From: Novipirellula aureliae
GTDB lineage: Bacteria; Planctomycetota; Planctomycetia; Pirellulales; Pirellulaceae
Direction of reading: 5' to 3'
Length of the DNA: 64,000 nt
NCBI RefSeq assembly: GCF_007860185.1
Contig: NZ_SJPY01000003.1
Span: forward strand, 743,747-807,746
Of this stretch, positions 1 through 8,432 are shown in pieces. Numbering within the stretch: the stretch's first letter is position 1; each line of letters starts with the position of its first letter. The translations under genes and the position numbers were made by a program. Under the pieces are notes generated by a model. The model was given only the letters and a program-made list of their open reading frames with translations, had not been told where the DNA came from and did not search any database.

Positions 1-35
1 TGGCACTCTCCGGTGGTAAGGGGGGGCCATTGCGA

Positions 36-869
36 TCACCCCTGGCTCTGGAATCGCTTTCCCAACCGTGGAAACTGATGCCGACTTAGCGGAGCAAATT
101 GCTGGTCGTCATCGAAATACATTTGATGCGTGATGGTGATTAGATTGGCATCGAAGTCGATCACGTTAAAGGAGTTCTTTTCGCGTTCGGATCCACGTCC
201 ACGTCGTGAAGTCGTCGTACCACACTGGACGATCACAATCCCCCGATCGCGATGGTGACCAGGGTAGAAGTTGAGAGAGTTTCCGATATAGGCACGGTGC
301 AAGTGTCCGCCTAGGATCATTTCGACACCTAGTTCGACGAATTGATTGATCGCACGCTTTGCCTTGGGCATCGTTTGATCATGTAGGTAGTCAGGAGCCG
401 GCGCAAAGTGGTGATGTGCGACGATCATCCTCGCGGCCTCAGGCGGCGTATCCGCAAAGACTTTTCGACAATGCTCTAGTTGTTTTATGCCAATGCGTCC
501 ATTTGAGATCGCCCGGTGAGGTGCCGTCGAGTCGATGCCGACCAGTACCGCCTGACCGAGTCTTAGGACTGGATTCAGATCGGGCGAGATGATTTCTTTG
601 TACAACCCGAGTGGATCGCACCACCGTTCTTTCACTCGGTAGAGCGGAATATCGTGATTGCCGGGAATCACCAGTGTCGGTCGGTCAGGAAGGCGGTCGA
701 GAAAATCGCGAGCTCGTAGAAACTGTCCTCGCTTTGCACGCTGGGTCAGATCGCCGCTGACGACAATCACATCTGGCTGAAGCGTGGGAGCTAACTGCAG
801 AAACGCCTCGCCGATTTCGGGCACGTAGGGCGGACCGAAGTGCAGATCGGATAGATGTAGAATTCTCAT
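36..869 (-). CDS. Metallophosphoesterase (calcineurin-like)
   Basis: A 277-residue protein with the ordered metal-binding motifs of calcineurin-like phosphoesterases: SDLH (D8, H10), SGDL (G39-D40), GNHD (70-73), a central histidine cluster near residue 151 and GGHLHR near 188. These residues normally bind two divalent metals that hydrolyse phosphomonoesters or phosphodiesters; the class III cyclic-nucleotide phosphodiesterase-like subgroup fits the length. No signal peptide is seen, so it is probably cytoplasmic. The gene is divergent from the lipid kinase that starts about 100 bases away. The substrate cannot be told from sequence. Confidence 0.9.
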   Translation of the reverse strand: MRILHLSDLHFGPPYVPEIGEAFLQLAPTLQPDVIVVSGDLTQRAKRGQFLRARDFLDRLPDRPTLVIPGNHDIPLYRVKERWCDPLGLYKEIISPDLNPVLRLGQAVLVGIDSTAPHRAISNGRIGIKQLEHCRKVFADTPPEAARMIVAHHHFAPAPDYLHDQTMPKAKRAINQFVELGVEMILGGHLHRAYIGNSLNFYPGHHRDRGIVIVQCGTTTSRRGRGSEREKNSFNVIDFDANLITITHQMYFDDDQQFAPLSRHQFPRLGKRFQSQG

Positions 870-969
870 GTTTGCGTTGGCACGGGATTTTCACGTCGAG
901 GGTAATCTTCTGTGATTGTTTAACAATCCACATACAAACCGCCTACAGCCCGCACAAAGCGTACCAATC

Positions 970-1848
970 ATGAAAACTTACCTGCTCGCAAATTCAAAGT
1001 CTGGCGGGTGGGACCGCGTGAAAACCCAACTGGCAACGTTGGCCGATGCGACGGGAATCGAGATTATCCACATGGACCAAGGTGCTTTGGAGCACTCGTT
1101 GCCCGATTCCGGCCGATTGGTCGTCGCTGGCGGCGATGGGACGCTATCTCGTGTTGTCAACGCCGTTGCTGAAAAGCTTGACCGGTTTGAATTTGCACTT
1201 CTGCCGACCGGTACGGGAAACGACCTTGCTCGATCACTCGATTTGTATGGAGCACCGATCGAGGACGATTGGCAGCGTGCCATTTCATCGCCGACGACCA
1301 CGATTGACGTTATCCGTGTCACCAACGGTCGTTCGCTCTATCTGCTCAACGCCGCGACCGGCGGTTTCGGAGGGATGGTCAGCACCGATGTGACCACAGA
1401 CGACAAACGGCGTTGGGGAGCCATGGCATACTGGCTTACCGCATTCTCCAAATTGACGTCACTGGAGGAATCGAGTATCCGATTGGAGTTGGATAGCGAA
1501 ACCATTGAACTGAAAACGTTGGGTTTGGGGATCGCGAACGGATGCTATGTCGGGGGGGGATTCCCGGTCGCTCCCAAGGCGAAGTTGGATGACGGACTTT
1601 TGGATATCACAACGGTTCCGAATCTGCCGACGATCGAGTTGCTTGCGGCGGGAGTCGATTTCATGCTGGGGCGTGAGCATGACCCCAATCTCGTCCGCAT
1701 GTTTCAATCCTCGCGAGTTCGAGTGATCGCTGACCCAACGATGCCCTACAGCCTTGATGGAGAAACGATGCAAGGGTTGGATGCGTTGTTCGAGGTCGTC
1801 AGCGGTGCCTTGCAGATCGTGGCAGGAGAGAATCCGGTGGCCTTGTAA
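970..1848 (+). CDS. Diacylglycerol kinase family lipid kinase
   Basis: About 292 residues from the ATG at 970, where the family's usual N-terminus MKTYLLANSKSGG begins; an upstream in-frame ATG at 916 would add 18 unlikely residues. The nucleotide-binding signature GGDGTLSRVV and the LPTGTGNDLARSL motif identify the DAGK catalytic domain (YegS/DgkB type). Such enzymes phosphorylate diacylglycerol or related lipids at the membrane. It lies near genes for phosphatidate cytidylyltransferase and a CDP-alcohol phosphatidyltransferase, so a role in phospholipid turnover is a reasonable inference. Confidence 0.9.
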   Translation: MKTYLLANSKSGGWDRVKTQLATLADATGIEIIHMDQGALEHSLPDSGRLVVAGGDGTLSRVVNAVAEKLDRFEFALLPTGTGNDLARSLDLYGAPIEDDWQRAISSPTTTIDVIRVTNGRSLYLLNAATGGFGGMVSTDVTTDDKRRWGAMAYWLTAFSKLTSLEESSIRLELDSETIELKTLGLGIANGCYVGGGFPVAPKAKLDDGLLDITTVPNLPTIELLAAGVDFMLGREHDPNLVRMFQSSRVRVIADPTMPYSLDGETMQGLDALFEVVSGALQIVAGENPVAL

Positions 1849-1858
1849 CCGACACGAT

Positions 1859-1892
1859 TGGCATTGGGCCTGCGATTGGCACGCGACTTGCG
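1859..1892 (+). promoter_or_regulatory. Two tandem sigma-54-type promoters
   Basis: TGGCATTGGGCCTGCG (1859-1874) and TGGCACGCGACTTGCG (1877-1892) both have the -24 GG and -12 GC exactly 10 bases apart. They lie between the end of the lipid kinase gene and the DksA-like gene at 1938. The second is the closer match to the TGGCACG-N4-TTGCA consensus. Predicted by eye only. Confidence 0.6.
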
Positions 1893-1937
1893 GAAAAGAT
1901 CGATACCGCACGCAAATTCATCCAAGGAGACCGTCCC

Positions 1938-2357
1938 ATGACAAGACACGAATCGATCCAAAGACTGAAACGTCAACTGATCCAACGACGCCGCCAATTG
2001 CTGGATCTGATGTCTGGCGAACTGTCCCAGCACCATAACTCGGACGATCCGATCGGTGGCGATCTGGTCGACTTGGCGGTGGAAGCGGATTATGTGACAG
2101 TCAATTCCGCGTTGGCGGCGACCGAGTGTCAAGAGCTCGAGCAGATCCATGACGCACTACGCCGGTTCGACGATGGTACTTTTGGCTTCTGCTGTGACTG
2201 CGGCAAACCAATTTCCATCGCAAGACTCCGCGCGATCCCGTATGCCGTCAATTGCGTCGCTTGCAAGATAAGGGATGAGTCGGAGCAACAATGGTTCAAG
2301 CTAAGTTGCGAGACGGATACGGAGACGCCTGACACTCGTACGAGTTTGTACGTATAG
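1938..2357 (+). CDS. DksA/TraR-family zinc-finger protein
   Basis: A 139-residue protein with an N-terminal helical region (about 1-80) and a C-terminal four-cysteine zinc finger of DksA/TraR type: FGFCCDCGKPI (C85, C88) and NCVACK (C106, C109), with the typical intervening RLRAIPYA. Members bind RNA polymerase in the secondary channel and alter initiation, often with ppGpp, but small DksA-like proteins also have unknown roles. A ribosome-binding AAGGAG lies just before the ATG. Two sigma-54-type promoters upstream suggest stress or starvation induction. Confidence 0.85.
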   Translation: MTRHESIQRLKRQLIQRRRQLLDLMSGELSQHHNSDDPIGGDLVDLAVEADYVTVNSALAATECQELEQIHDALRRFDDGTFGFCCDCGKPISIARLRAIPYAVNCVACKIRDESEQQWFKLSCETDTETPDTRTSLYV

Positions 2358-2380
2358 AAACGTGGCTAGTGAGAGGAACC

Positions 2381-3130
2381 ATGCGTGTTCGCGTGATTTT
2401 GCTAATTGTTCTGTTGGCGTCGGTCACTCTCGGCTGGTGGATGTACCGTGATGTCGTAAGCTGGGAATGGATCGCTGCACAGGAGAGTCGATTTCACGCG
2501 TCGGTTGCAGAACATCCGATCGTCTCGTTTGTTTACGGGTTCTTCGTTTATGTTGCTCTGTCTCTCGTGCCTGGAACCACAGGCAAGTCGATTGTGTATG
2601 GCTGGCTATACGGGTTCTGGCTCGCCCTACTGATCGCAAGCACGGCTTTGACGATCGCGGCGGTGATTAGTCTCATGGCGATTCGGTTTCTGTTTCGCGA
2701 CTTTGTTGAAGCTAAACTTGCCCCCTGGTGCCGCCTTATCGACGATGCCGTGATGCGCAACGGTCCTACATGGTTGGTCACCATCCGGCTGCTGCATGCA
2801 CCCTACACATTGACGAATTACGCATCCGGGGCCACGGCGATTCCAGTCACCACATTCGCGTGGACAACACAACTTGGAATGTTACCAGGGACGATCGCGT
2901 TCGTGCTGGCTGGTTCGAGTATTCCATCGTTGCGAACGATTTCCGAACAAGGAATTTGGGGTGTCGTTGACGTGCAACTCTTGATGCTGTTGTCGTTGCT
3001 GGCATTCTTGCCCTTCTTTGGACGCTGGGTGCGGCGACGGCATCGTGACTCACATCAGGTGGGGCCTGGATCGACAGGGATGGCGACCGGCCGACCGCCC
3101 AGCGAGTCCACACTTGAAACGAAACAATGA
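2381..3130 (+). CDS. TVP38/TMEM64 (VTT) family membrane protein
   Basis: About 249 residues from the ATG at 2381, chosen because AGAGGA lies five bases upstream; a GTG at 2369 is an alternative. There are about five hydrophobic segments and a central glycine-rich region (LVPGTTGKSIVYGWLYG) typical of VTT/DedA-superfamily proteins. These are inner-membrane proteins linked to lipid scrambling or transport and membrane homeostasis. The stop overlaps the ATG of the cdsA-like gene (ATGA), so the two are translationally coupled, which supports a function in phospholipid metabolism. Confidence 0.8.
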   Translation: MRVRVILLIVLLASVTLGWWMYRDVVSWEWIAAQESRFHASVAEHPIVSFVYGFFVYVALSLVPGTTGKSIVYGWLYGFWLALLIASTALTIAAVISLMAIRFLFRDFVEAKLAPWCRLIDDAVMRNGPTWLVTIRLLHAPYTLTNYASGATAIPVTTFAWTTQLGMLPGTIAFVLAGSSIPSLRTISEQGIWGVVDVQLLMLLSLLAFLPFFGRWVRRRHRDSHQVGPGSTGMATGRPPSESTLETKQ

Positions 3131-4065
3131 GCCAACTGATCGTCTCACCGAATGTCGCCTGGACCGCGGTTGCCGCCCTCTGCTTTCTCGGGGCCAGTAC
3201 GTTGATTCGACTCGCCACGATACGTCACCAACCCCGTGATATCGCGAACCGTCGGATCCAGAGCTTGAAAACTTGGTGGATCGTTTCAGTACTCGTGATT
3301 GGTGCTGCCGTTGTCGGACCGCCAGCGATCATCGGATTGCTCGCCATCGTTAGCTTGCTCGCTCTACAAGAGTTCGCGGCACTTCCGTTCCACCCGCCGC
3401 TCTCGCGAAACGCTTTGTACGCAAGCTACCCATTCATCGTTGTTGGCTATGTTTTGCTACTCACTGGTCGAAGCGAAACCTTCATCACAACATTTCCACT
3501 GATCGCCGTACTTTTGCCCAGCATCCTGTTGCTGTTTTCTGGCAACCCAGCGCACTTCACGACTCAGGTCGGGCGGATCACGTTTGGTTTGCTGGTGACG
3601 ACCTATGGTCTTGGGCACCTTGGATTGCTTGTCGCGTTGCCACCGGAATCGAATCCCGACTCCGGCTTGATCGGTCTCTTTTTGATGGTGGTCGCAATCA
3701 CAGAACTCAATGACATCGCCGGAGCCTTGGTCGGACGTAAAATTGGGCGGCGTAGACTGACTGTGATCTCGCCTCGAAAAACCTGGGAAGGATTCCTCGG
3801 CGGGATGATGACGTCAACAATCGCTTCGGTTGTTCTTGGCAACTGGCTGACAACGATGACGCTGGGACAGTTGATGGTGGCTGGGCTACTGATATCCGTA
3901 GCCGGCACACTTGGCGACTTAAACATGTCGGCAGTGAAACGCGAAGTCGGTACGAAGGACAGTGGGAATTTGATGCCTGGACAAGGTGGCATCCTCGATC
4001 GGATCGACAGCCTTACCTTTACCGCTCCGATGTTTTACTACTACTGGACGTGGTGCTACCAATGA
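3127..4065 (+). CDS. cdsA: Phosphatidate cytidylyltransferase
   Basis: A 312-residue multi-pass membrane protein ending in the CdsA signature region (SAVKREVGTKDSGNLMPG, then GILDRIDS). CdsA makes CDP-diacylglycerol from phosphatidate and CTP at the inner membrane. The family signature usually has His before the Gly-Gly (HGG); here it is Gln (GQGG), a visible deviation. Both ends overlap neighbours by ATGA: the VTT protein upstream and the CDP-alcohol transferase downstream, which would use its product. The internal planctomycete paralogy is unknown, so this may be a second CdsA-like enzyme rather than the housekeeping one. Confidence 0.9.
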   Translation: MSQLIVSPNVAWTAVAALCFLGASTLIRLATIRHQPRDIANRRIQSLKTWWIVSVLVIGAAVVGPPAIIGLLAIVSLLALQEFAALPFHPPLSRNALYASYPFIVVGYVLLLTGRSETFITTFPLIAVLLPSILLLFSGNPAHFTTQVGRITFGLLVTTYGLGHLGLLVALPPESNPDSGLIGLFLMVVAITELNDIAGALVGRKIGRRRLTVISPRKTWEGFLGGMMTSTIASVVLGNWLTTMTLGQLMVAGLLISVAGTLGDLNMSAVKREVGTKDSGNLMPGQGGILDRIDSLTFTAPMFYYYWTWCYQ

Positions 4066-4661
4066 GCCGATCATCCTCACCCGATCTCGGGCGTCTCAAT
4101 CGGTGGCTAACCGTGCCAAACGTTCTTTGCATTGTGCGGTTCCTCGGATCGTGGGTAATGTTGTGGTTCGCCATTCACGAGCAACCGCAATGGGTTGTCG
4201 GCATCTTTCTGTTTCTTACAGCAACCGATTGGATAGACGGAAAAGTCGCTCGGTTCCTAGACCAACGCTCGTTGATCGGCCCCAAACTTGACACAATCGC
4301 GGACGTCACGATGTACGGCTGCTTGCTGATTTCGATGCTGCGGTTGCAACACGCGGTACTGATCGCCGAGGTCGAATACTTCATTGCCGCAATCGCCAGC
4401 TACGCGGGATCGTGTTTGTTCAGTATTTTCAAATTTCATCGCATCCCGAGTTACCATACCCGAGCAGCAAAAACATGCTGGCTGCTAATGATCTTCGCTG
4501 TCTGCGCGCTGTTTGTTGGATGGTCGATCTGGCCGCTTCGAATCGCGATGGTGGGAGTGACGCTAACCAACTTGGAGGCGATCCTGATCACGTACCGCTC
4601 CGACGAATCACTCTCGGACATCAAGCACGCAGAGTGGTTCAAGCCACGACAGCGGCGATGA
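4062..4661 (+). CDS. CDP-alcohol phosphatidyltransferase
   Basis: About 199 residues from the ATG at 4062 that overlaps the cdsA stop; a GTG at 4050 is less likely. The family signature DG-x2-AR-x8-G-x3-D-x3-D is complete (DGKVAR, then G, D and D within IGPKLDTIAD). Several membrane helices follow. The enzyme condenses CDP-diacylglycerol with an alcohol such as glycerol-3-phosphate, inositol phosphate or serine. The acceptor cannot be read from the sequence. It is the third gene of a coupled lipid operon. Confidence 0.88.
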   Translation: MSRSSSPDLGRLNRWLTVPNVLCIVRFLGSWVMLWFAIHEQPQWVVGIFLFLTATDWIDGKVARFLDQRSLIGPKLDTIADVTMYGCLLISMLRLQHAVLIAEVEYFIAAIASYAGSCLFSIFKFHRIPSYHTRAAKTCWLLMIFAVCALFVGWSIWPLRIAMVGVTLTNLEAILITYRSDESLSDIKHAEWFKPRQRR

Positions 4662-4704
4662 TAGACCCTACCAAGCGAAAGACTGAATCGTTTGGCATAT
4701 CATT

Positions 4705-4720
4705 TGGCATATCGTTTGCA
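4705..4720 (+). promoter_or_regulatory. Sigma-54-type promoter
   Basis: TGGCATATCGTTTGCA, with GG and GC 10 bases apart, 58 bases before the start of the zinc-ribbon gene. A partial copy of the -24 element (TTTGGCATATCA) sits immediately upstream as a direct repeat. Confidence 0.6.
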
Positions 4721-4777
4721 AAGTTAGACCATCGTCAAAGAATTTCCGAATTCGCAATTCACTCATCGGAGGTTGTT

Positions 4778-5092
4778 ATGAACGATCGTCGTTGTTTGGC
4801 ATGTGGTGGTCCACTTCGGCGAGGCTTTACGTTGGATCGAAGCGGAGCCCATCACCGTGATTCAACTTTCTGGGCGAGCGGAGAGTACTGGTCGTACATG
4901 CTTGGCCATGAACAAGTTTTGCCAATCGAATCGTGGAAATGCGACAGATGTGGATTGTTGCACAACTTCGCGGTAGATCCGCTCAATACCGGCGACCACT
5001 GCGTCCAGTCACAGCAGGAAGCCGAGGGCTCACGCAACGGTAACTTACAGAAAGAATCCACGCCCGAGCCCTTGGTCGGTGCGGAGAAATAG
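4778..5092 (+). CDS. Small zinc-ribbon protein of unknown function
   Basis: A 104-residue protein starting at the ATG at 4778, preceded by GGAGG. Two CxxC pairs (CLACGG near the N-terminus, CDRCG near residue 52) form a likely zinc ribbon; the C-terminal 30 residues are polar and probably disordered. I do not recognise a specific family. The sigma-54-type promoter just upstream and the position between other promoters of that type suggest it is a member of the same stress regulon. Confidence 0.7.
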   Translation: MNDRRCLACGGPLRRGFTLDRSGAHHRDSTFWASGEYWSYMLGHEQVLPIESWKCDRCGLLHNFAVDPLNTGDHCVQSQQEAEGSRNGNLQKESTPEPLVGAEK

Positions 5093-5116
5093 CTCACTTC
5101 CGGCCACGCAGGGACT

Positions 5117-5157
5117 CTCGCCAAGTCAAGTTGGCACGGCAATGCCATCTTGGCGAG
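5117..5157. promoter_or_regulatory. Nested inverted repeat (terminator or activator site)
   Basis: A perfect 9-base inverted repeat CTCGCCAAG (5117-5125) / CTTGGCGAG (5149-5157) encloses a shorter GGCA/TGCC repeat. It lies 25 bases after the zinc-ribbon stop and about 53 bases before the next sigma-54-type promoter. There is no T-run, so it may be a factor-dependent terminator or an enhancer site for a sigma-54 activator. Confidence 0.4.
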
Positions 5158-5209
5158 GGCGGCCTCTGAGTTGTCCGGTTGCTTTCGTCCTGGTCATCGA
5201 ACTAGCAAT

Positions 5210-5225
5210 TGGCACGATTGCTGCA
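5210..5225 (+). promoter_or_regulatory. Sigma-54-type promoter
   Basis: TGGCACGATTGCTGCA: perfect -24 element, correct 10-base GG to GC spacing, one mismatch in the -12 box (CTGCA). It precedes the PDZ gene by 55 bases. Confidence 0.55.
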
Positions 5226-5280
5226 ATGGCTAGGATTTTCAGTCCGACACGAGTTTTCAATTTTTGAAGGAGGCTATTCA

Positions 5281-6147
5281 ATGAAAAAACGCAAGCAAAC
5301 TCTTCGTCCAATGTTGGTTGGGTCCGCCCTGCTTTTTACCCCTCTGCTCGTCGACCGAGCCAATGCGGATGACACCCAACCATCCAACGAAATCCAATCG
5401 ACAGTGACAGAGACGAAAGCCACTCAGGCGGAACTTGGAATTAGTGTCTCGCCACTGCCGCCTGTGTTGACGAGTCATCTACCCGAAGTGATTGGGAAGG
5501 GGCGAGGGGTTTTGGTCTCGGATGTCCGCCATGGTTCACCGGCTGAAAAGGCGGGGTTAAGAATGAACGATGTGTTGATTCGCTATGACGACCAAGATCT
5601 GTATTCACCCGAACAACTGGTCAAACGCGTTCGCAATGACGAACCGGGCAAAGAGATCGAACTGGAGTTTGTTCGAGCGGGCAAGCTAAATACGGTGAAA
5701 GTGACACTTGGCGAGAAACCCATTGTTGTTCCGATCGAGAATAACTGGCCAGGTTTCACAAGACGGTTTGACGTTCCTCTTCCATCTCGACCCGACTTTT
5801 TGACCGAAGATGAGGATCTGCTGGGCGACGGCAACGAATGGACTCACTTCGAGTCGATAAGCGTGGTGAAGGACGAAGACGGTACGTATCGAGCGAAGGT
5901 AACGTATAAGGATGAGAACGGTGCCTCGATTGATCGTGAGTACACTGGCACTCGGCAGGAAGTTCGTGACGCGATCAATCATGACAAAGAGTTGCCGGAG
6001 GATCAACGAAACCAACTTCTGCGCACGTTGGATGATAGAGGAGCTGGAACGTTTCCTAGCTTCAAGTTTCCAAGCGTTCCAAATTGGACACCATGGCGAC
6101 AACCTTGGAACCAAGAGTGGTTCCATTGGCCCAACATGACTTTCTAA
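5281..6147 (+). CDS. Secreted PDZ-domain protein
   Basis: About 288 residues from the ATG at 5281, which follows AAGGAGG and opens a clear signal peptide (MKKRK, then a hydrophobic stretch ending around ANADDT). Residues about 45-135 are a PDZ domain (LGISVSPLPP, GVLVSDVRHGSPAEKAGLR, D-x-L at the carboxylate-binding strand). No protease domain is present, so this is not DegP itself; the C-terminal half is unassigned and charged. It is likely periplasmic and may bind exposed C-termini of damaged envelope proteins. A sigma-54-type promoter lies upstream. Confidence 0.8.
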   Translation: MKKRKQTLRPMLVGSALLFTPLLVDRANADDTQPSNEIQSTVTETKATQAELGISVSPLPPVLTSHLPEVIGKGRGVLVSDVRHGSPAEKAGLRMNDVLIRYDDQDLYSPEQLVKRVRNDEPGKEIELEFVRAGKLNTVKVTLGEKPIVVPIENNWPGFTRRFDVPLPSRPDFLTEDEDLLGDGNEWTHFESISVVKDEDGTYRAKVTYKDENGASIDREYTGTRQEVRDAINHDKELPEDQRNQLLRTLDDRGAGTFPSFKFPSVPNWTPWRQPWNQEWFHWPNMTF

Positions 6148-6251
6148 GAGACGGAGTTTCGAATCGATAGTGCACGCCGCAAACGGCGTGCGATTTCAAT
6201 GCGTGATGGAGCGGCATCGATGCCGCTCCTAGCCCACGCCGGGGAATGCGA

Positions 6252-8432
6252 TCACCCCAGTACGACGATTTGTGGATCGCCCACTTTACGTTCGACATTC
6301 AAGCCCACGTCTCTGGCATGCCGGTGGATGGCCAAGTCGACTTCTCCATCGCCAACTCGCAAATTCTTTATGCGAATCCAATTCAAAAAGTCGGGTAGCT
6401 TCGGGTTATCGAACCGCACTTGCGGCTTCCTCGGCGAGAAACTGAGACCCAGGATCGATTGCAATAGTAAGAAGACTGCCCCAGTCGCCCAAGCCTGCGG
6501 TGAACAGGCAACTGGGTACAATGTCGGGGCGTGACCGGGCATTCGGTCGAATCCGCAAAACAGTTCGGGCAAACGATGCAAGTCGTTGAACAGTGATGCA
6601 TCGAACAGTCCCGCGATGATGCGAGCACACTCGTTGCGGAATCCGTAGCGGGCCATACCGGCCGCGCACAACGCCGTATCATGCGGCCAAATGGAGCCGT
6701 TGTGGTATGACATCGGGTTGTAGCGAGTCTCTCCTTCGCTGATCGTGCGAATCCCCCACCCATTGAAGGAGCTCGGATCGGTCAGTGATGCGGCAACGGA
6801 TGCTGCATAGGCTTCATCGACAATGCCGCTCAACAACAAATGACCCGCATTGCTGTTTCTCACTTCGCAAGCTTGCTTGTTGCCGTCCAATGCAATGGCA
6901 AAGGTCTTTAGCGAATTGACCCAGAACGTATCGTTGAACTTCTGTTTCAAATCAGTCGCTTGCTGGCGCAGTTCATTCGCCCATGCATGATCATTCATCA
7001 CATTAGCGAGATCGGCCGCGAGCATTTTTGCTTCGTAAACGTACCCTTGCACCTCGCTGACCGCGATCGCTCCTGTGGCATCGCGTCCGTCACGATGAAA
7101 GATCGAATCATTACTGTCTTTCCAGCATTGGTGAGTCAAGCCACGATTGTTGTGCGATTGGTATTCGACAAATCCGTCGCCATCGATATCGCCATACTCG
7201 TCGATCCAGTGGATCGCCCGCTGAAGGTTGTGCCAGATAAGCTCGATGAAGTCACGGTCGCCTGTGCGACGGAAGTACTGGCCCGCCAGCACGACAAACA
7301 ATGGCGTTGCATCCACGGTTCCGTAGTACCGTTTAAACGGCACTTCTCCGAGCGCTGCCATCTCACCATCTCGCATTTCATGAATGATCTTGCCCGGCTC
7401 GGCTTCCGTAATGGGATCCACTTCGGTCGCCTGTGTCGCGGCAAGAAAGCTCAATACTCCGCGGGATAATTTCGGCCGCACCCACAACGTCTGCAGTGCT
7501 GTGATGAGACCATCGCGGCCGAATGGGGTTGCAAACCAGGGGACTCCAGCATACGGATACCGTCCATAGATAGTGTCGGAGATCAGCATTTCCAAGTCGG
7601 CGTTGCTGCGGTTCAACCAGCCATTGAATTCCTCGTTTGACGTGAAGATCTCGGTACGTTCCGACTCGGTCGTCTGAATTCGTGTTGTCCAACCGGCAGT
7701 GGCTTCGGTATGATTTCGCGCCGGCGAGTTTACCTTTTTGACGTATCCGGGCTTGTCGGTTCGGCATTCTGCGGTCGCATGGAGCGTGGTTTCTGCGCCG
7801 CCATCGAGACATGCCCGCAAGATGCAACACTCCGGAGTGATCCGTTCGATCTCGCCTGCAAAGCGGATCGCAACTTGCCGCTTCTGATCGTCTAATCCGC
7901 AATACGCGAGTCTAACCGCCGCATCGTCGATGACGGGATCGAGCTTCTCGCCTCGTTTCTCCCGATGCTCTCCACGAACTTCGAAAATATCGCGAAAATC
8001 GGCATCGAAGCGGTACTCGATCCTTAATTCAATCGGCGAGCGTGAATAGTTTTTCAATCGCAACTTCTCGTAATAGGCAGCGCCATCGAGCAACATATTA
8101 CGGTAGACATGAAGCGTGCCTTGCGGTAGCACGTGACCTGGCTGCGGAATGGACGGCGTCGTCATCTGCACTACCAAAGAACTATTGTCCTGCTTCATCG
8201 TTGAGTTCAACAGTAGCGGCCGGCTATCGTTGATAAACAGTTCCCATTTGGACAGGAACCGCGTCCCTCGATGATAAAGACCTTGTTCGGACTTCCCCGA
8301 CACGCCAATCTCTCCAAGTCGATCCAAAACCGCGAAAGTGTCCCCTTGTTTGAGAACTTGGATTTCGGCCGGTGCGCGAGTTGTCTGTGCGTGTACGTCC
8401 CAGTCGGTTGTGCTCGTTTGGACCTTCATCAT
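6252..8432 (-). CDS. Amylo-alpha-1,6-glucosidase / glycogen debranching-type enzyme
   Basis: A 726-residue protein. Residues about 25-290 resemble the N-terminal beta domain of bacterial debranching enzymes (starting near DTFAVLDRLGEIG and RGTRFLSKWEL); the rest is an (alpha/alpha)6-barrel glucosidase with PWFATPFGRDGLITALQ and SYHNGSIWPHDTALC. These domains hydrolyse alpha-1,6-linked glucose branches, so a role in glycogen or storage glucan remodelling is likely. The start abuts the stop of the glycosyltransferase gene, making a two-gene operon read from the sigma-54-type promoter at 9644-9659. No signal peptide. Confidence 0.88.
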   Translation of the reverse strand: MMKVQTSTTDWDVHAQTTRAPAEIQVLKQGDTFAVLDRLGEIGVSGKSEQGLYHRGTRFLSKWELFINDSRPLLLNSTMKQDNSSLVVQMTTPSIPQPGHVLPQGTLHVYRNMLLDGAAYYEKLRLKNYSRSPIELRIEYRFDADFRDIFEVRGEHREKRGEKLDPVIDDAAVRLAYCGLDDQKRQVAIRFAGEIERITPECCILRACLDGGAETTLHATAECRTDKPGYVKKVNSPARNHTEATAGWTTRIQTTESERTEIFTSNEEFNGWLNRSNADLEMLISDTIYGRYPYAGVPWFATPFGRDGLITALQTLWVRPKLSRGVLSFLAATQATEVDPITEAEPGKIIHEMRDGEMAALGEVPFKRYYGTVDATPLFVVLAGQYFRRTGDRDFIELIWHNLQRAIHWIDEYGDIDGDGFVEYQSHNNRGLTHQCWKDSNDSIFHRDGRDATGAIAVSEVQGYVYEAKMLAADLANVMNDHAWANELRQQATDLKQKFNDTFWVNSLKTFAIALDGNKQACEVRNSNAGHLLLSGIVDEAYAASVAASLTDPSSFNGWGIRTISEGETRYNPMSYHNGSIWPHDTALCAAGMARYGFRNECARIIAGLFDASLFNDLHRLPELFCGFDRMPGHAPTLYPVACSPQAWATGAVFLLLQSILGLSFSPRKPQVRFDNPKLPDFLNWIRIKNLRVGDGEVDLAIHRHARDVGLNVERKVGDPQIVVLG

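Noticed and set aside
4412..4777. In-frame upstream extension of the zinc-ribbon gene
   Set aside because: It overlaps the CDP-alcohol transferase gene and lies before the promoter; the ATG at 4778 has a strong ribosome site.
5131..5146. TGGCACGGCAATGCC as another sigma-54 promoter
   Set aside because: The GG to GC spacing is 9, not 10, and the sequence is part of a nested inverted repeat.
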